DNA of 45,276 bases. It comes from an uncultured Prochlorococcus sp. Its GTDB lineage: Bacteria; Cyanobacteriota; Cyanobacteriia; PCC-6307; Cyanobiaceae. A program made the translations under genes and the position numbers. The stretch is from NCBI GenBank assembly GCA_902594875.1, contig CACJNU010000015.1, forward strand, positions 1-45,276, in the 5' to 3' direction. Position 1 is the first letter of the stretch. Each line of letters starts with the position of its first letter. Below are positions 26,784-34,590 of this stretch, in pieces. A model generated the notes under the pieces. That model made no database searches, was not told where the DNA came from, and saw nothing but the letters and a program-made list of their open reading frames with translations.

Positions 26784-27839
26784 ATGCTAAATTCCAATTC
26801 TACAAATACTGAAGATTTAAGAAATTATCAAATTATTGACGCTAATCTGGACAGAGCTAGAGAAGGACTAAGAGTATTAGAGGATTGGGCTAGATTTGGG
26901 CTAGGACAGAGAAGATATGTTGAAAGGATTAAAAATTTTAGACAAATTTTAGGGGGGAAACATTTAGAAATTTATAAACAATCTAGAAATCATATTGAGG
27001 ACATATCCAAAGGATTGACTCATCAAGAGCAGATGAACAGAAAAACCTCTGAGCAAATTATATGTTCTAATTCAGGCAGAGTTCAAGAAGCTTTAAGAGT
27101 CATAGAAGAATTCTCAAGGCCACATAATCATGAGCTTTCAAAAATTGCTTCTGACATTAGATATGAAATTTACACCATAGAGGTAGAGTTATTAAGTTTA
27201 AGCAAACGTAAGAAATCGGAGAAAATATTAATAGAGAACGACTTATATGTAATCACAGATCAAAAGGATAATTTATTAGAAATAATAGAAGAAATTTTAA
27301 TTGCAGGAGTAAGGATCATTCAACATAGATTTAAAACGGGGACCGATAAAGATCATCTTAAAGAAGCTATTCAGATTAGAAATCTATGTAAAAGATATAA
27401 TTCTTTGTTTATCGTTAACGATAGACTTGATATAGCTCTAGCATCTGATGCAGATGGAATTCATCTTGGTCAAGACGATTTGGATTTAAAAACCGCAAGA
27501 AAACTATTAGGATATTCAAAAATTGTTGGTGTAAGTGCAAATAATGCAATTGATATTTCAAATGCTCTTAAGGAGGGTTGTGATTACATAGGAATAGGAC
27601 CAGTATTTGAAACCACAACAAAGAAGAACAAAAAACCCATAGGTATTGAAAATATCAAAACATTAACAAAAGATTTAGATATTCCTTGGTTTGCTATCGG
27701 TGGAATTAAATCAAACAATATATCAAATTTAAAAAGCAATGGATTTAAAAAAGTTGCTTTAGTTTCGGAATTAATGAATTCTGAAGATCCTCAAGAAGAC
27801 GCTATTATGATATTAAAAGAGTTGTCTAATGAAAATTAG
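26784..27839 (+). CDS. thiE: Thiamine phosphate synthase with N-terminal extension
   Basis: This protein is about 351 residues from the ATG at 26784. The C-terminal half is a ThiE barrel (VITDQKDNLLEI, DGIHLGQDDLD, GIGPVFETTTK, WFAIGGI), which joins HMP-pyrophosphate with thiazole phosphate to make thiamine phosphate. The first 150 residues form a separate helical domain (IDANLDRAREGLRVLEDWARF), as in cyanobacterial ThiE proteins. An ATG 14 codons further upstream would overlap ribF and is less likely. It overlaps thiS by 11 bp. Confidence 0.93.
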   Translation: MLNSNSTNTEDLRNYQIIDANLDRAREGLRVLEDWARFGLGQRRYVERIKNFRQILGGKHLEIYKQSRNHIEDISKGLTHQEQMNRKTSEQIICSNSGRVQEALRVIEEFSRPHNHELSKIASDIRYEIYTIEVELLSLSKRKKSEKILIENDLYVITDQKDNLLEIIEEILIAGVRIIQHRFKTGTDKDHLKEAIQIRNLCKRYNSLFIVNDRLDIALASDADGIHLGQDDLDLKTARKLLGYSKIVGVSANNAIDISNALKEGCDYIGIGPVFETTTKKNKKPIGIENIKTLTKDLDIPWFAIGGIKSNNISNLKSNGFKKVALVSELMNSEDPQEDAIMILKELSNEN

Positions 27840-28038
27840 AGTAAATGGAGAAGAAAAAAAAATAGAACTCGATCAAGAAAATGGACTACTATCAACAGCT
27901 CTTCACCATATGGGATATAAACCTAACACAATCGTCGTAGAGTTAAATAACTTAATTATAAATTCAAAGAAATGGGAAAAAGTGAAGCTTAAAGATGGCG
28001 ACAATTTAGAAATTGTTTCAATAGTTGGTGGCGGATAA
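27829..28038 (+). CDS. thiS: Sulfur carrier protein ThiS
   Basis: This 69-residue ubiquitin-fold protein ends in IVSIVGGG. The terminal Gly-Gly is the site adenylated and thiocarboxylated to carry sulfur for the thiazole ring of thiamine. Its overlap with thiE (11 bp) and shared strand make a ribF-thiE-thiS operon. ThiG and ThiF are not in the window. Confidence 0.93.
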   Translation: MKIRVNGEEKKIELDQENGLLSTALHHMGYKPNTIVVELNNLIINSKKWEKVKLKDGDNLEIVSIVGGG

Positions 28039-28150
28039 AAGAAAAATATTTAATGTATTAAAAATCTTCATATTTTTTTAAGTTTAGGCTTGAAACAATA
28101 ACCAAATTTCTCCTTTTTTCGTTTTATATTTTTAATACTTAAATTTAACA

Positions 28151-28318
28151 ATGAAAGAAAAAATTGATAGCAACTCAAGATCTCTAAAATGGGAGCGAAA
28201 TGGGGAGTTAGCACATAAAGATCTCTCCGAGCTGATTGAAAGATTAAAAAATGTAGAAAGTGAACATACCTCATCTGAGCTTTCTAGATTAGGTACAAAA
28301 ACAAACATAAAAGATTAA
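28151..28318 (+). CDS. Small hypothetical protein, 55 residues
   Basis: An ATG frame of 55 codons encodes a hydrophilic, probably helical protein (SLKWERNGELAHKDLSELIERL). Charged residues are well patterned and the codon use resembles neighbouring genes. It lies 112 bp after thiS on the same strand. No family is recognised, but small proteins of this kind are common in picocyanobacteria. Confidence 0.55.
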   Translation: MKEKIDSNSRSLKWERNGELAHKDLSELIERLKNVESEHTSSELSRLGTKTNIKD

Positions 28319-28384
28319 ATTTGTTACTTAGATCTTGTTTTTTTTAAAATTTGCCCCAAATTATAGTTACCAACTATAAAACAT

Positions 28385-28516
28385 ATGCCGAAAAGATTTC
28401 CAGAGTGGGTAAATACAGAAGTCGTGATAAAAGCTATCAAAATGAGAGAGGAAGGAATGTTATCAAAACAATTAAATTTATGGATAGAAAACCTATTAGA
28501 AATAGAAAAGAAGTGA
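28385..28516 (+). CDS. Small hypothetical protein, 43 residues
   Basis: An ATG frame of 43 codons encodes FPEWVNTEVVIKAIKMREEG and ends in WIENLLEIEKK. It is amphipathic and could be a single helix pair. It ends 4 bp before the convergent larB stop. Clean composition and fit between larB and the preceding small gene favour a real gene, but there is no domain or homologue that I can name. Confidence 0.5.
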   Translation: MPKRFPEWVNTEVVIKAIKMREEGMLSKQLNLWIENLLEIEKK

Positions 28517-28520
28517 TTAT

Positions 28521-29177
28521 TTAGGAAATACTTTTAATAATTCTTAGAGCCGCCATTGCTGCTCCGTAACCATTATCTATATTCATAACTGCGATACCTG
28601 GAGAACAGCTTGACAACATACTATTTAAAGCAGTTTCTCCATCCTTGCTAACGCCGTATCCTACTGAAACAGGTACTGCAATTATCGGTTGAGCCAACAA
28701 TCCGCCCACAACAGTCGCCAAAGCTCCTTCCATTCCAGCACAAACTATTAATACATCATATTTATTAATTTCTTCTAACTGACTCATCAATCGATGAAGT
28801 CCTGCTACTCCAACATCTATAAAAGATTGACAATTCACTCCATAAATTTCGAGCGCTAGTTTTGCTTCAAGTGTTACGGCCAAATCGCTGGAGCCGCCTG
28901 AAATTATGGCAACTTTTTTATTCGTAATTATTTTATTAAAACTTTTCCCAATTGTTAGGCAATTTGCTTCTTCATGGAATCGTGCATCTTCATACAGATC
29001 TAAAAGGTAATTAGCCTTTTCACTATTAATCCTAGTGATGAAAACAACTTCATTTTTACTTAATACATTTCCACATAATCTTTCTAATTGGTCGATACTC
29101 TTATCTTGCCCCCAAATAGCCTCAATGAGTCCAAGCCTATCTCTTCTTTGAAAATCAAACTTGATATCAAAATTCAT
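28521..29177 (-). CDS. larB: LarB, pyridinium-3,5-biscarboxylate mononucleotide synthase
   Basis: This 218-residue protein starts with FDFQRRDRLGLIEAIWGQDK, typical of LarB, and has a C-terminal PurE-like Rossmann domain with SGGSSDLAV and CAGMEGALATVVGGLLAQP. LarB carboxylates nicotinate adenine dinucleotide to begin nickel-pincer cofactor synthesis. Neither larC nor larE is in the window, so the pathway may be completed elsewhere or the protein may have another role. It is coupled to the gene before it by a 4-bp overlap. Confidence 0.87.
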   Translation of the reverse strand: MNFDIKFDFQRRDRLGLIEAIWGQDKSIDQLERLCGNVLSKNEVVFITRINSEKANYLLDLYEDARFHEEANCLTIGKSFNKIITNKKVAIISGGSSDLAVTLEAKLALEIYGVNCQSFIDVGVAGLHRLMSQLEEINKYDVLIVCAGMEGALATVVGGLLAQPIIAVPVSVGYGVSKDGETALNSMLSSCSPGIAVMNIDNGYGAAMAALRIIKSIS

Positions 29178-29620
29178 CTTTGTTTATCTAATTCTCCCTC
29201 ATAAATCAATTCAAAAGGATTATCGCCTACATTTAGAGCAGCTTTAACATTATCTTCAAATTTTTGTTGAACTACATTTACTTCTGACATTGGTATGCTT
29301 TTCCATAATTTCTTACTTTTCCAATTTACCAATATTAAAGCTTCTTCTTTTTCTTTATCCCAAAATAATTGTCTACCCAAAAAACCATCTTGAGAAGATA
29401 ACCATGGCTCCCATATTTCTTTTTCAGCATTTAGCCAAGCTGCTTTTACTTCAGCAGGTACTTTAAGTCTTAATTCCTCTATGACCATTTCACTTTGAAA
29501 ATTATCCATTGTATGAGCTTTTAAATTGGGAATATCAGATTGAAAAATTAAAACTACTAAGCAAATTAATAATAAACAAAATCTTTGAATTTTTTTTTTC
29601 AAATTTAAATTAAATCTCAT
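29174..29620 (-). CDS. TIGR03792-like conserved cyanobacterial protein, membrane-anchored
   Basis: This 148-residue protein has a basic N-terminus and one hydrophobic segment (about 13-29) that could be a signal or anchor. A conserved region follows ([45 protein letters not shown]) that resembles the TIGR03792 family, with an ABM-like ferredoxin fold. Its function is unknown. It is translationally coupled (ATGA) both to the trmD-ispF gene before it and to larB after it. Confidence 0.7.
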   Translation of the reverse strand: MRFNLNLKKKIQRFCLLLICLVVLIFQSDIPNLKAHTMDNFQSEMVIEELRLKVPAEVKAAWLNAEKEIWEPWLSSQDGFLGRQLFWDKEKEEALILVNWKSKKLWKSIPMSEVNVVQQKFEDNVKAALNVGDNPFELIYEGELDKQR

Positions 29621-30837
29621 TTTTTCTCAAGAAGAACTACTGAATGGCAACTTATACCCTCTTCTCTCCCTTCTGGACCCAATTTTTCATTCGTGGTTGC
29701 TTTAATTCCAATTAAATTTTCATCAATATTTAAAATTTCAGAAATATTTTTTTTCATTAGTTTGATATGTGGCATGATTTTTGGCCTTTCAGCAACAAGA
29801 ACACTATCAATATTATTTATTTCCCAACCATCTTGTCTTATCAAGTCAATTACTTTTGATAACAAAAACAAGCTATCAGCATTTTTCCATTTTTGATCAG
29901 ATGGGGGAAAATACTTTCCTATGTCGCCCAACGAAAGAGCCCCCAATAATGCATCCATTATTGAGTGACTTAAAACATCAGCATCACTATGTCCATCCAA
30001 TCCTAAACTTTCAGGGTGATGTAATTTTACACCTCCAATAATTAAATCTCTATCCTCTACTAGTCTGTGAATATCGTATCCATTTCCTATTCTAAATTTC
30101 ATGAATTGATTATTTTCTTTTATTATTCTCTTACTTTGTGGGGATTTTTTGTAGTTTTCATTTGAAATTAAGTCACTTCTTCTCTCCAATGTTCTTTCAA
30201 AACTTTTTTTTCTTCTCCACGATTTAATCTCTTCATGATTACCGCTCACTAAAATATCTGGCACTTTCATATCTTTAAAAGTTAAAGGCCTTGTGTATTG
30301 AGGATATTCTAATAAAGAGGAATTATGACTCTCATCAACTAAGGAATCTGGATCACCAAGAGTCCCTGGTAATAACCTAGTCAAACCATTAATTATTGAT
30401 ATAGCAGGTATTTCACCTCCAGAAAGGACATAATCACCTATCGATATCTCTTCATCAGCTAAACATCTAATCCTTTCATCAAAACCTTCATATTGACCAC
30501 AAATAATTATTATTTGATCTAAAGTAGACCATCTCGCAAGATCCTTTTGCTTTAAAACTTTACCCTGTGGTGTCATAAGCAAAGTTTTACTATTTGGTAA
30601 TTTTCTTATTGATTCATATGCCTTGTAAATAGGTTCAGGTTTTAATACCATGCCTGCTCCTCCTCCATAAGGCTTATCGTCTACTTGTCTGTAAGAACCT
30701 TCTCCATACTCTCTTAAATCATGTAAATTTACATCGATCAAATTCTTATCTAGAGCTTTTGTTATTACCCCTAAATTATTTACTAACTCAAAAGCTTTAG
30801 GGAACAAAGTAATTACATCAAAATTAAAACAACACAT
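29617..30837 (-). CDS. trmD-ispF: TrmD-IspF fusion: tRNA m1G37 methyltransferase plus MEcPP synthase
   Basis: One uninterrupted 406-codon frame joins two full enzymes. Residues 1 to about 238 are TrmD, with [23 protein letters not shown] and GDYVLSGGE, a SPOUT methyltransferase that methylates G37 of tRNAs. Residues 246-406 are IspF, with GYDIHRL (metal DxH), [19 protein letters not shown] and [15 protein letters not shown], which makes the cyclic diphosphate intermediate of the MEP isoprenoid pathway. Both halves are full length. Met246 falls exactly where a free IspF would start, so an internal start is possible. The gene begins next to the era stop with no spacing and overlaps the next gene by 4 bp. 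Confidence 0.92.
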   Translation of the reverse strand: MCCFNFDVITLFPKAFELVNNLGVITKALDKNLIDVNLHDLREYGEGSYRQVDDKPYGGGAGMVLKPEPIYKAYESIRKLPNSKTLLMTPQGKVLKQKDLARWSTLDQIIIICGQYEGFDERIRCLADEEISIGDYVLSGGEIPAISIINGLTRLLPGTLGDPDSLVDESHNSSLLEYPQYTRPLTFKDMKVPDILVSGNHEEIKSWRRKKSFERTLERRSDLISNENYKKSPQSKRIIKENNQFMKFRIGNGYDIHRLVEDRDLIIGGVKLHHPESLGLDGHSDADVLSHSIMDALLGALSLGDIGKYFPPSDQKWKNADSLFLLSKVIDLIRQDGWEINNIDSVLVAERPKIMPHIKLMKKNISEILNIDENLIGIKATTNEKLGPEGREEGISCHSVVLLEKK

Positions 30838-31749
30838 CTAGAAATCTTCCTCATAACCAAACTCAATTAACCTTGATTCTTTTTTTCTCCAATTTGGAAT
30901 AACTTTCACAAACAACTCTAGGTGAACTGGACCATCAATTAATTTAGACATATTTGATCTTGCTGACTGACCAATAATTTTTAACATTGATCCTTTCTTT
31001 CCAATAAGAATGCCTTTTTGTGTTGATCTTTCAACAATAATGGTAGCCAAAATTGCTGTGAAAACTTTGCCATTTTTTCTTTTCATTTCCTCTCTCTTTT
31101 CTATCTTTACTGCGACACTATGAGGCACCTCTTCTCTTGTATTTTTTAATACCTGCTCTCTTACTAAGTCAGATAATAAGTTATCTAATGGTTGGTCGCA
31201 AATCGTCTCTTCGCCATAAAGTTTTGGTCCCTCTGGAAGAAAATTAAGAGCCATATCGACTAGTTCAGAACATCCCTCTCCTTCAGAGGCACTTACAGTT
31301 TGAAAGTTTCTATTAATTCCAAAAAATCTTCTATATTGATCTAATCGTAAATTCCTAAATTCTTTATTAACCAAATCCCACTTATTTAATGCCACAATAA
31401 ACTCAGTTTTATTTGCGATTAAAAAGTTCAAAATATATTCATCACCTCTACCAGGTTTTTCACTTGAATCAATTACAAAAATCACCATATCAACTCCATT
31501 AATTGCAGATTTTGCGTTTTTTACTAATATTTCTCCAAGTCGATGATGAGGTTTATGAACACCTGGCGTATCAACAAAAATTATTTGCCCATTGTCTGTA
31601 GTAAGTATTCCTTTTAATTTATTTCTAGTAGTTTGCGCTATTGGAGAAGTAATTGTTATTTTTTCTCCAATCAATTTATTTATTAAAGTAGATTTACCCA
31701 CATTTGGCCTTCCTAGTAAAGTTACAAACCCAGATCTATAATTGGCCAA
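30838..31749 (-). CDS. era: GTPase Era
   Basis: This 303-residue protein has a Ras-like GTPase domain with G1 GRPNVGKST, G3 DTPG and G4 NKWD, and a C-terminal KH domain with GILIGKKGSMLKIIG. Era binds the 3' end of 16S rRNA and helps assemble the 30S subunit. The start appears to be TTG, because an in-frame stop lies four codons upstream and no ATG is close. It heads the era/trmD-ispF/TIGR03792/larB operon. Confidence 0.95.
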   Translation of the reverse strand: MANYRSGFVTLLGRPNVGKSTLINKLIGEKITITSPIAQTTRNKLKGILTTDNGQIIFVDTPGVHKPHHRLGEILVKNAKSAINGVDMVIFVIDSSEKPGRGDEYILNFLIANKTEFIVALNKWDLVNKEFRNLRLDQYRRFFGINRNFQTVSASEGEGCSELVDMALNFLPEGPKLYGEETICDQPLDNLLSDLVREQVLKNTREEVPHSVAVKIEKREEMKRKNGKVFTAILATIIVERSTQKGILIGKKGSMLKIIGQSARSNMSKLIDGPVHLELFVKVIPNWRKKESRLIEFGYEEDF

Positions 31750-31787
31750 AGACTTTTAATGCATCAATAATAAAATTCTGATCAAAA

Positions 31788-32315
31788 ATGAAAAAAAAAA
31801 CCATAAATTTAAAAGAAGCTTCGTTCACACAAGCAATTAACATATCAGCACAGTGGTGCAAAGAGTGGGGTGAAGATTTACTCAGCGAAGAGGTTTTAGC
31901 AGATAGAATCGCAGAACTAACTAAAACAAGAAATGGACTTAGAGGATTTTTTGCATACGCTTTATCAGATAAAGATTGTTTTTTGTTAGATAAACTTCCT
32001 TTTTCACTAATTTACAAACTGAACGAAGGTGGAGATGCTGTAACAGAAATAGTAGTAAAAAATTTAATAATGAGTTCCGCTCAAATTATTATTCATCGAA
32101 GAGATAATAATCATGAATATGAGATAACATCAGAAAACATATCAGATAGATGTAAGGCTATTTTAAGACTGCTAGAAACTAAGTCAGTTACAAAGTCTGT
32201 CAATCAAGTCCTTAGAGACTTAGATGTTATGGGCAATAGTTTTGATACTTCAGTAAAGTATGACTCGGAGCAAAAGGAATTTATAAAAAAACAAATTCTT
32301 GATATCGCCCAATAA
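31788..32315 (+). CDS. Conserved cyanobacterial hypothetical protein
   Basis: This 175-residue soluble protein has no visible signal or membrane segment. It contains SAQWCKEWGEDLLSEEVLADR, RNGLRGFFAYALSD, and a helical C-terminal half. I do not recognise a family, although the composition and conserved look suggest a cyanobacterial core gene. It is divergent from era across 38 bp and converges on the Bax-inhibitor gene, with a terminator hairpin between them. Confidence 0.65.
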   Translation: MKKKTINLKEASFTQAINISAQWCKEWGEDLLSEEVLADRIAELTKTRNGLRGFFAYALSDKDCFLLDKLPFSLIYKLNEGGDAVTEIVVKNLIMSSAQIIIHRRDNNHEYEITSENISDRCKAILRLLETKSVTKSVNQVLRDLDVMGNSFDTSVKYDSEQKEFIKKQILDIAQ

Positions 32316-32317
32316 AA

Positions 32318-32341
32318 AAGCGTAGAAACAAATCTACGCTT
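32318..32341 (-). terminator. Intrinsic terminator of the ftn2-to-BI-1 gene series
   Basis: AAGCGTAGA and TCTACGCTT form a perfect 9-bp stem around a 6-nt loop. On the minus strand the stem is followed by TTTTA, directly downstream of the BI-1 gene. It may also act on the convergent plus-strand gene, which ends 3 bp before the stem. Confidence 0.8.
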
Positions 32342-32366
32342 AAAGTTAGTTATTTGCGAAATGTGT

Positions 32367-33104
32367 TTAGTCTCTTCTTCCACCGCCTTGTAATGCAATC
32401 ATTAATCTCAAAATAAAAACAAAAAGGTTTATATAAGTTAGATACATACCTAAAGCGCCTGCAAGGTATTGATCATCGTTGTATCTTCTTGGCATTGTAT
32501 AGAAATCAACAAAAGACATTGCAACAAATAAGACAGTTCCAAATCCTGCAATTATCAATTCGAGTCCTGAACTTCCAAAAACTCCTGGAGCAAAGAACCC
32601 TCCAATTAATTGGACAAACATTGCTATAAGCAGACCTATCAATCCAAGACCAACTACTCCGCTTAGTGCTTGACCAACGCTGTCACTCATTCTTTGGCCA
32701 GTGTAAGAGGCAATAACGAAAGTTATACCAGTGGCTAATGCGGCTGTTCCAACCGAACCAATACCAATTGTTCCTATTGCTAAAGCAACTATTCCACTTA
32801 AGGTGAATCCAGTTAACAAACTAAATCCTGTCAACAAGGGTAGGGCCTTCGCATTATTTGCATTATTTGCAGCACTTGTGGCTATAAAAAACAAAATCAA
32901 TTCTGCAATTAATGCAACAATTGAAAGAGGCTGGAAAAGCCCAGGATTTGTTGCTATTAGTGAGACACCTGCTAAAACGCCTAAAGAAGTTAAAACCATA
33001 CCTCCACCAACGTAAGGTAAAGCTTTTTGAACAACATTAGGTCCAATAATTGAACTAGTTTGTGCTTCACGAATTGCTTGATTGAAATTACTACTTGCTG
33101 GCAT
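32367..33104 (-). CDS. Bax inhibitor-1/YccA family membrane protein
   Basis: This 245-residue protein has about seven membrane segments, with a soluble N-terminus (ASSNFNQAIREA) and a C-terminal part reading VDFYTMPRRYNDDQYLAGALGMYLTYINLF, typical of the BI-1/YccA family. Family members are proposed calcium leak channels or modulators of FtsH; the exact role in cyanobacteria is unknown. It lies 73 bp after the phoH stop on the same strand and ends at a strong terminator. Confidence 0.88.
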   Translation of the reverse strand: MPASSNFNQAIREAQTSSIIGPNVVQKALPYVGGGMVLTSLGVLAGVSLIATNPGLFQPLSIVALIAELILFFIATSAANNANNAKALPLLTGFSLLTGFTLSGIVALAIGTIGIGSVGTAALATGITFVIASYTGQRMSDSVGQALSGVVGLGLIGLLIAMFVQLIGGFFAPGVFGSSGLELIIAGFGTVLFVAMSFVDFYTMPRRYNDDQYLAGALGMYLTYINLFVFILRLMIALQGGGRRD

Positions 33105-33177
33105 TTTCTTTTTTAAACATGATTTAATTCTACTCGATTTTTAAAATTTCAGGGTACGGATCTCCAGAGTTATGAAG

Positions 33178-34134
33178 TTATTGATAAGCCTCAATAATTT
33201 TCTGAACTAAAGGATGACGAACTACATCTTCAACAGTTAAATAACAAAATTTTATACCTTGAGTTTCAGAGAAAATTCTCGATGCTTCGATGAGGCCGCT
33301 TTCCTGATCTTTTTTTAAATCAATTTGTGTAATATCTCCATTTACAATCATTTTTGATCTCTCTCCTAATCTGGTCAAAAACATTCTCATTTGAGAGCAG
33401 GTAGTATTTTGTGCTTCATCTAGGATAATCATGGAATTATCTAAGGTTCTGCCTCTCATAAATGCCAAAGGAGCAACTTCAATAATTCCCTTATCAATTA
33501 ACGAATTTGTTCTGTCAATCCCGAAAATACTATGTAAAGAATCAAATAGGGGTCTTAAATATGGATCTACTTTTTGTTGCAAATCACCAGGTAGGAATCC
33601 CAAACTTTCACCAGCTTCTACAGCTGGTCTGGTTAAAACAATTTTTTCAATTTTTTTCTCGTTCAATAGTCGTGCCGCGCAAACAGTTGCTAAAAATGTC
33701 TTACCAGTTCCAGCTGGACCAATCGCAAAGGTAAGATCAAAGTTTTCAATTGATTCAACATATTCTTTTTGCCTTATAGTTCTTGGTCTTAAATATCTTC
33801 CCTCTTTGGAACGCGCAAGAATTTTTTTTCCTAGTTCAGCATGTGAGGACGATTCACCCATATTTAAAGAACTTAAGGCCGCTTTAAGATCTACCTCTGG
33901 GACTTCTAAACCTTGTTCCCAAATTGGTCTTGTTAGTTCTACTAATGCTGAGGCTCTCTCAATTTTAGATATGACACCGTTCATCTCAAGTTGTAAGCCT
34001 CTTATAGTTAAAGAAACCCCTGTAAGAGACTCAAATTTTCTTAAGAAAGAATTTCCAGGTCCGGACAAAGCTGTAGCGGCATCAGAGCTTGGCAAATCTA
34101 TTTTGAAGTGACCAGTTTTGGAAACTTCCTTCAT
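33178..34134 (-). CDS. phoH: PhoH-like ATPase
   Basis: This 318-residue protein has a small N-terminal domain, then a P-loop ATPase with Walker A GPAGTGKT and Walker B MIILDEAQNTT, plus RPAVEAGESLGFLPGD typical of PhoH. PhoH proteins are RNA-linked ATPases of uncertain function, phosphate-regulated in some bacteria. It follows rpsP by 36 bp within a ribosome and secretion gene series. Confidence 0.93.
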   Translation of the reverse strand: MKEVSKTGHFKIDLPSSDAATALSGPGNSFLRKFESLTGVSLTIRGLQLEMNGVISKIERASALVELTRPIWEQGLEVPEVDLKAALSSLNMGESSSHAELGKKILARSKEGRYLRPRTIRQKEYVESIENFDLTFAIGPAGTGKTFLATVCAARLLNEKKIEKIVLTRPAVEAGESLGFLPGDLQQKVDPYLRPLFDSLHSIFGIDRTNSLIDKGIIEVAPLAFMRGRTLDNSMIILDEAQNTTCSQMRMFLTRLGERSKMIVNGDITQIDLKKDQESGLIEASRIFSETQGIKFCYLTVEDVVRHPLVQKIIEAYQ

Positions 34135-34170
34135 CTAGTTATTGAATAAGAATAAAAATTTATCAACTCA

Positions 34171-34536
34171 CTAGCTTTCAGCTTGATTACCCTCGCTTTC
34201 AACTTTACTACTATCAGTTTCTTCGTCTTTGGTTTTAGCCTTAGCTAATTTTGACTTCTCTAACTTTGCTTTACCAATTGCGATAGAGGGTCTTACTGTT
34301 TTCTCTAATAACCCTCCTTTTTCTAATAAAGTTCTCACAACATCAGTTGGCTGAGCACCCTGAGTAAGTCTTGTTCTTAAAGCTTCTGTGTCAAGCCTGG
34401 TTTCCTTAGTTCTTGGATTATAAAAACCTAGTTCTTGCAGTGGTCTACCATCTCTTCTGGAAGTACTGTTGCATGCAACAATTCTGAAACTTGCCTCTTT
34501 TTTCTTTCCAAAGCGCTTAAGGCGCAATTTAATCAT
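34171..34536 (-). CDS. rpsP: 30S ribosomal protein S16
   Basis: The first 85 or so residues are a typical S16 ([41 protein letters not shown]). A charged Lys/Glu/Ser-rich tail makes it 121 residues, longer than the usual 80-90. It follows ffh by 54 bp and precedes phoH, an arrangement that links SRP and ribosomal genes. Confidence 0.97.
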   Translation of the reverse strand: MIKLRLKRFGKKKEASFRIVACNSTSRRDGRPLQELGFYNPRTKETRLDTEALRTRLTQGAQPTDVVRTLLEKGGLLEKTVRPSIAIGKAKLEKSKLAKAKTKDEETDSSKVESEGNQAES

Positions 34537-34590
34537 CGTAAATTAATGTATTTTTAATAATAATATCATTTAAAGGTAAAAATATAGAAA

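Noticed and set aside
33431..34111. 226-codon open frame antisense to phoH
   Set aside because: It lies entirely opposite a strongly supported gene, and its translation is Ser/Pro/Lys-rich with no domain, as expected for a complementary frame.
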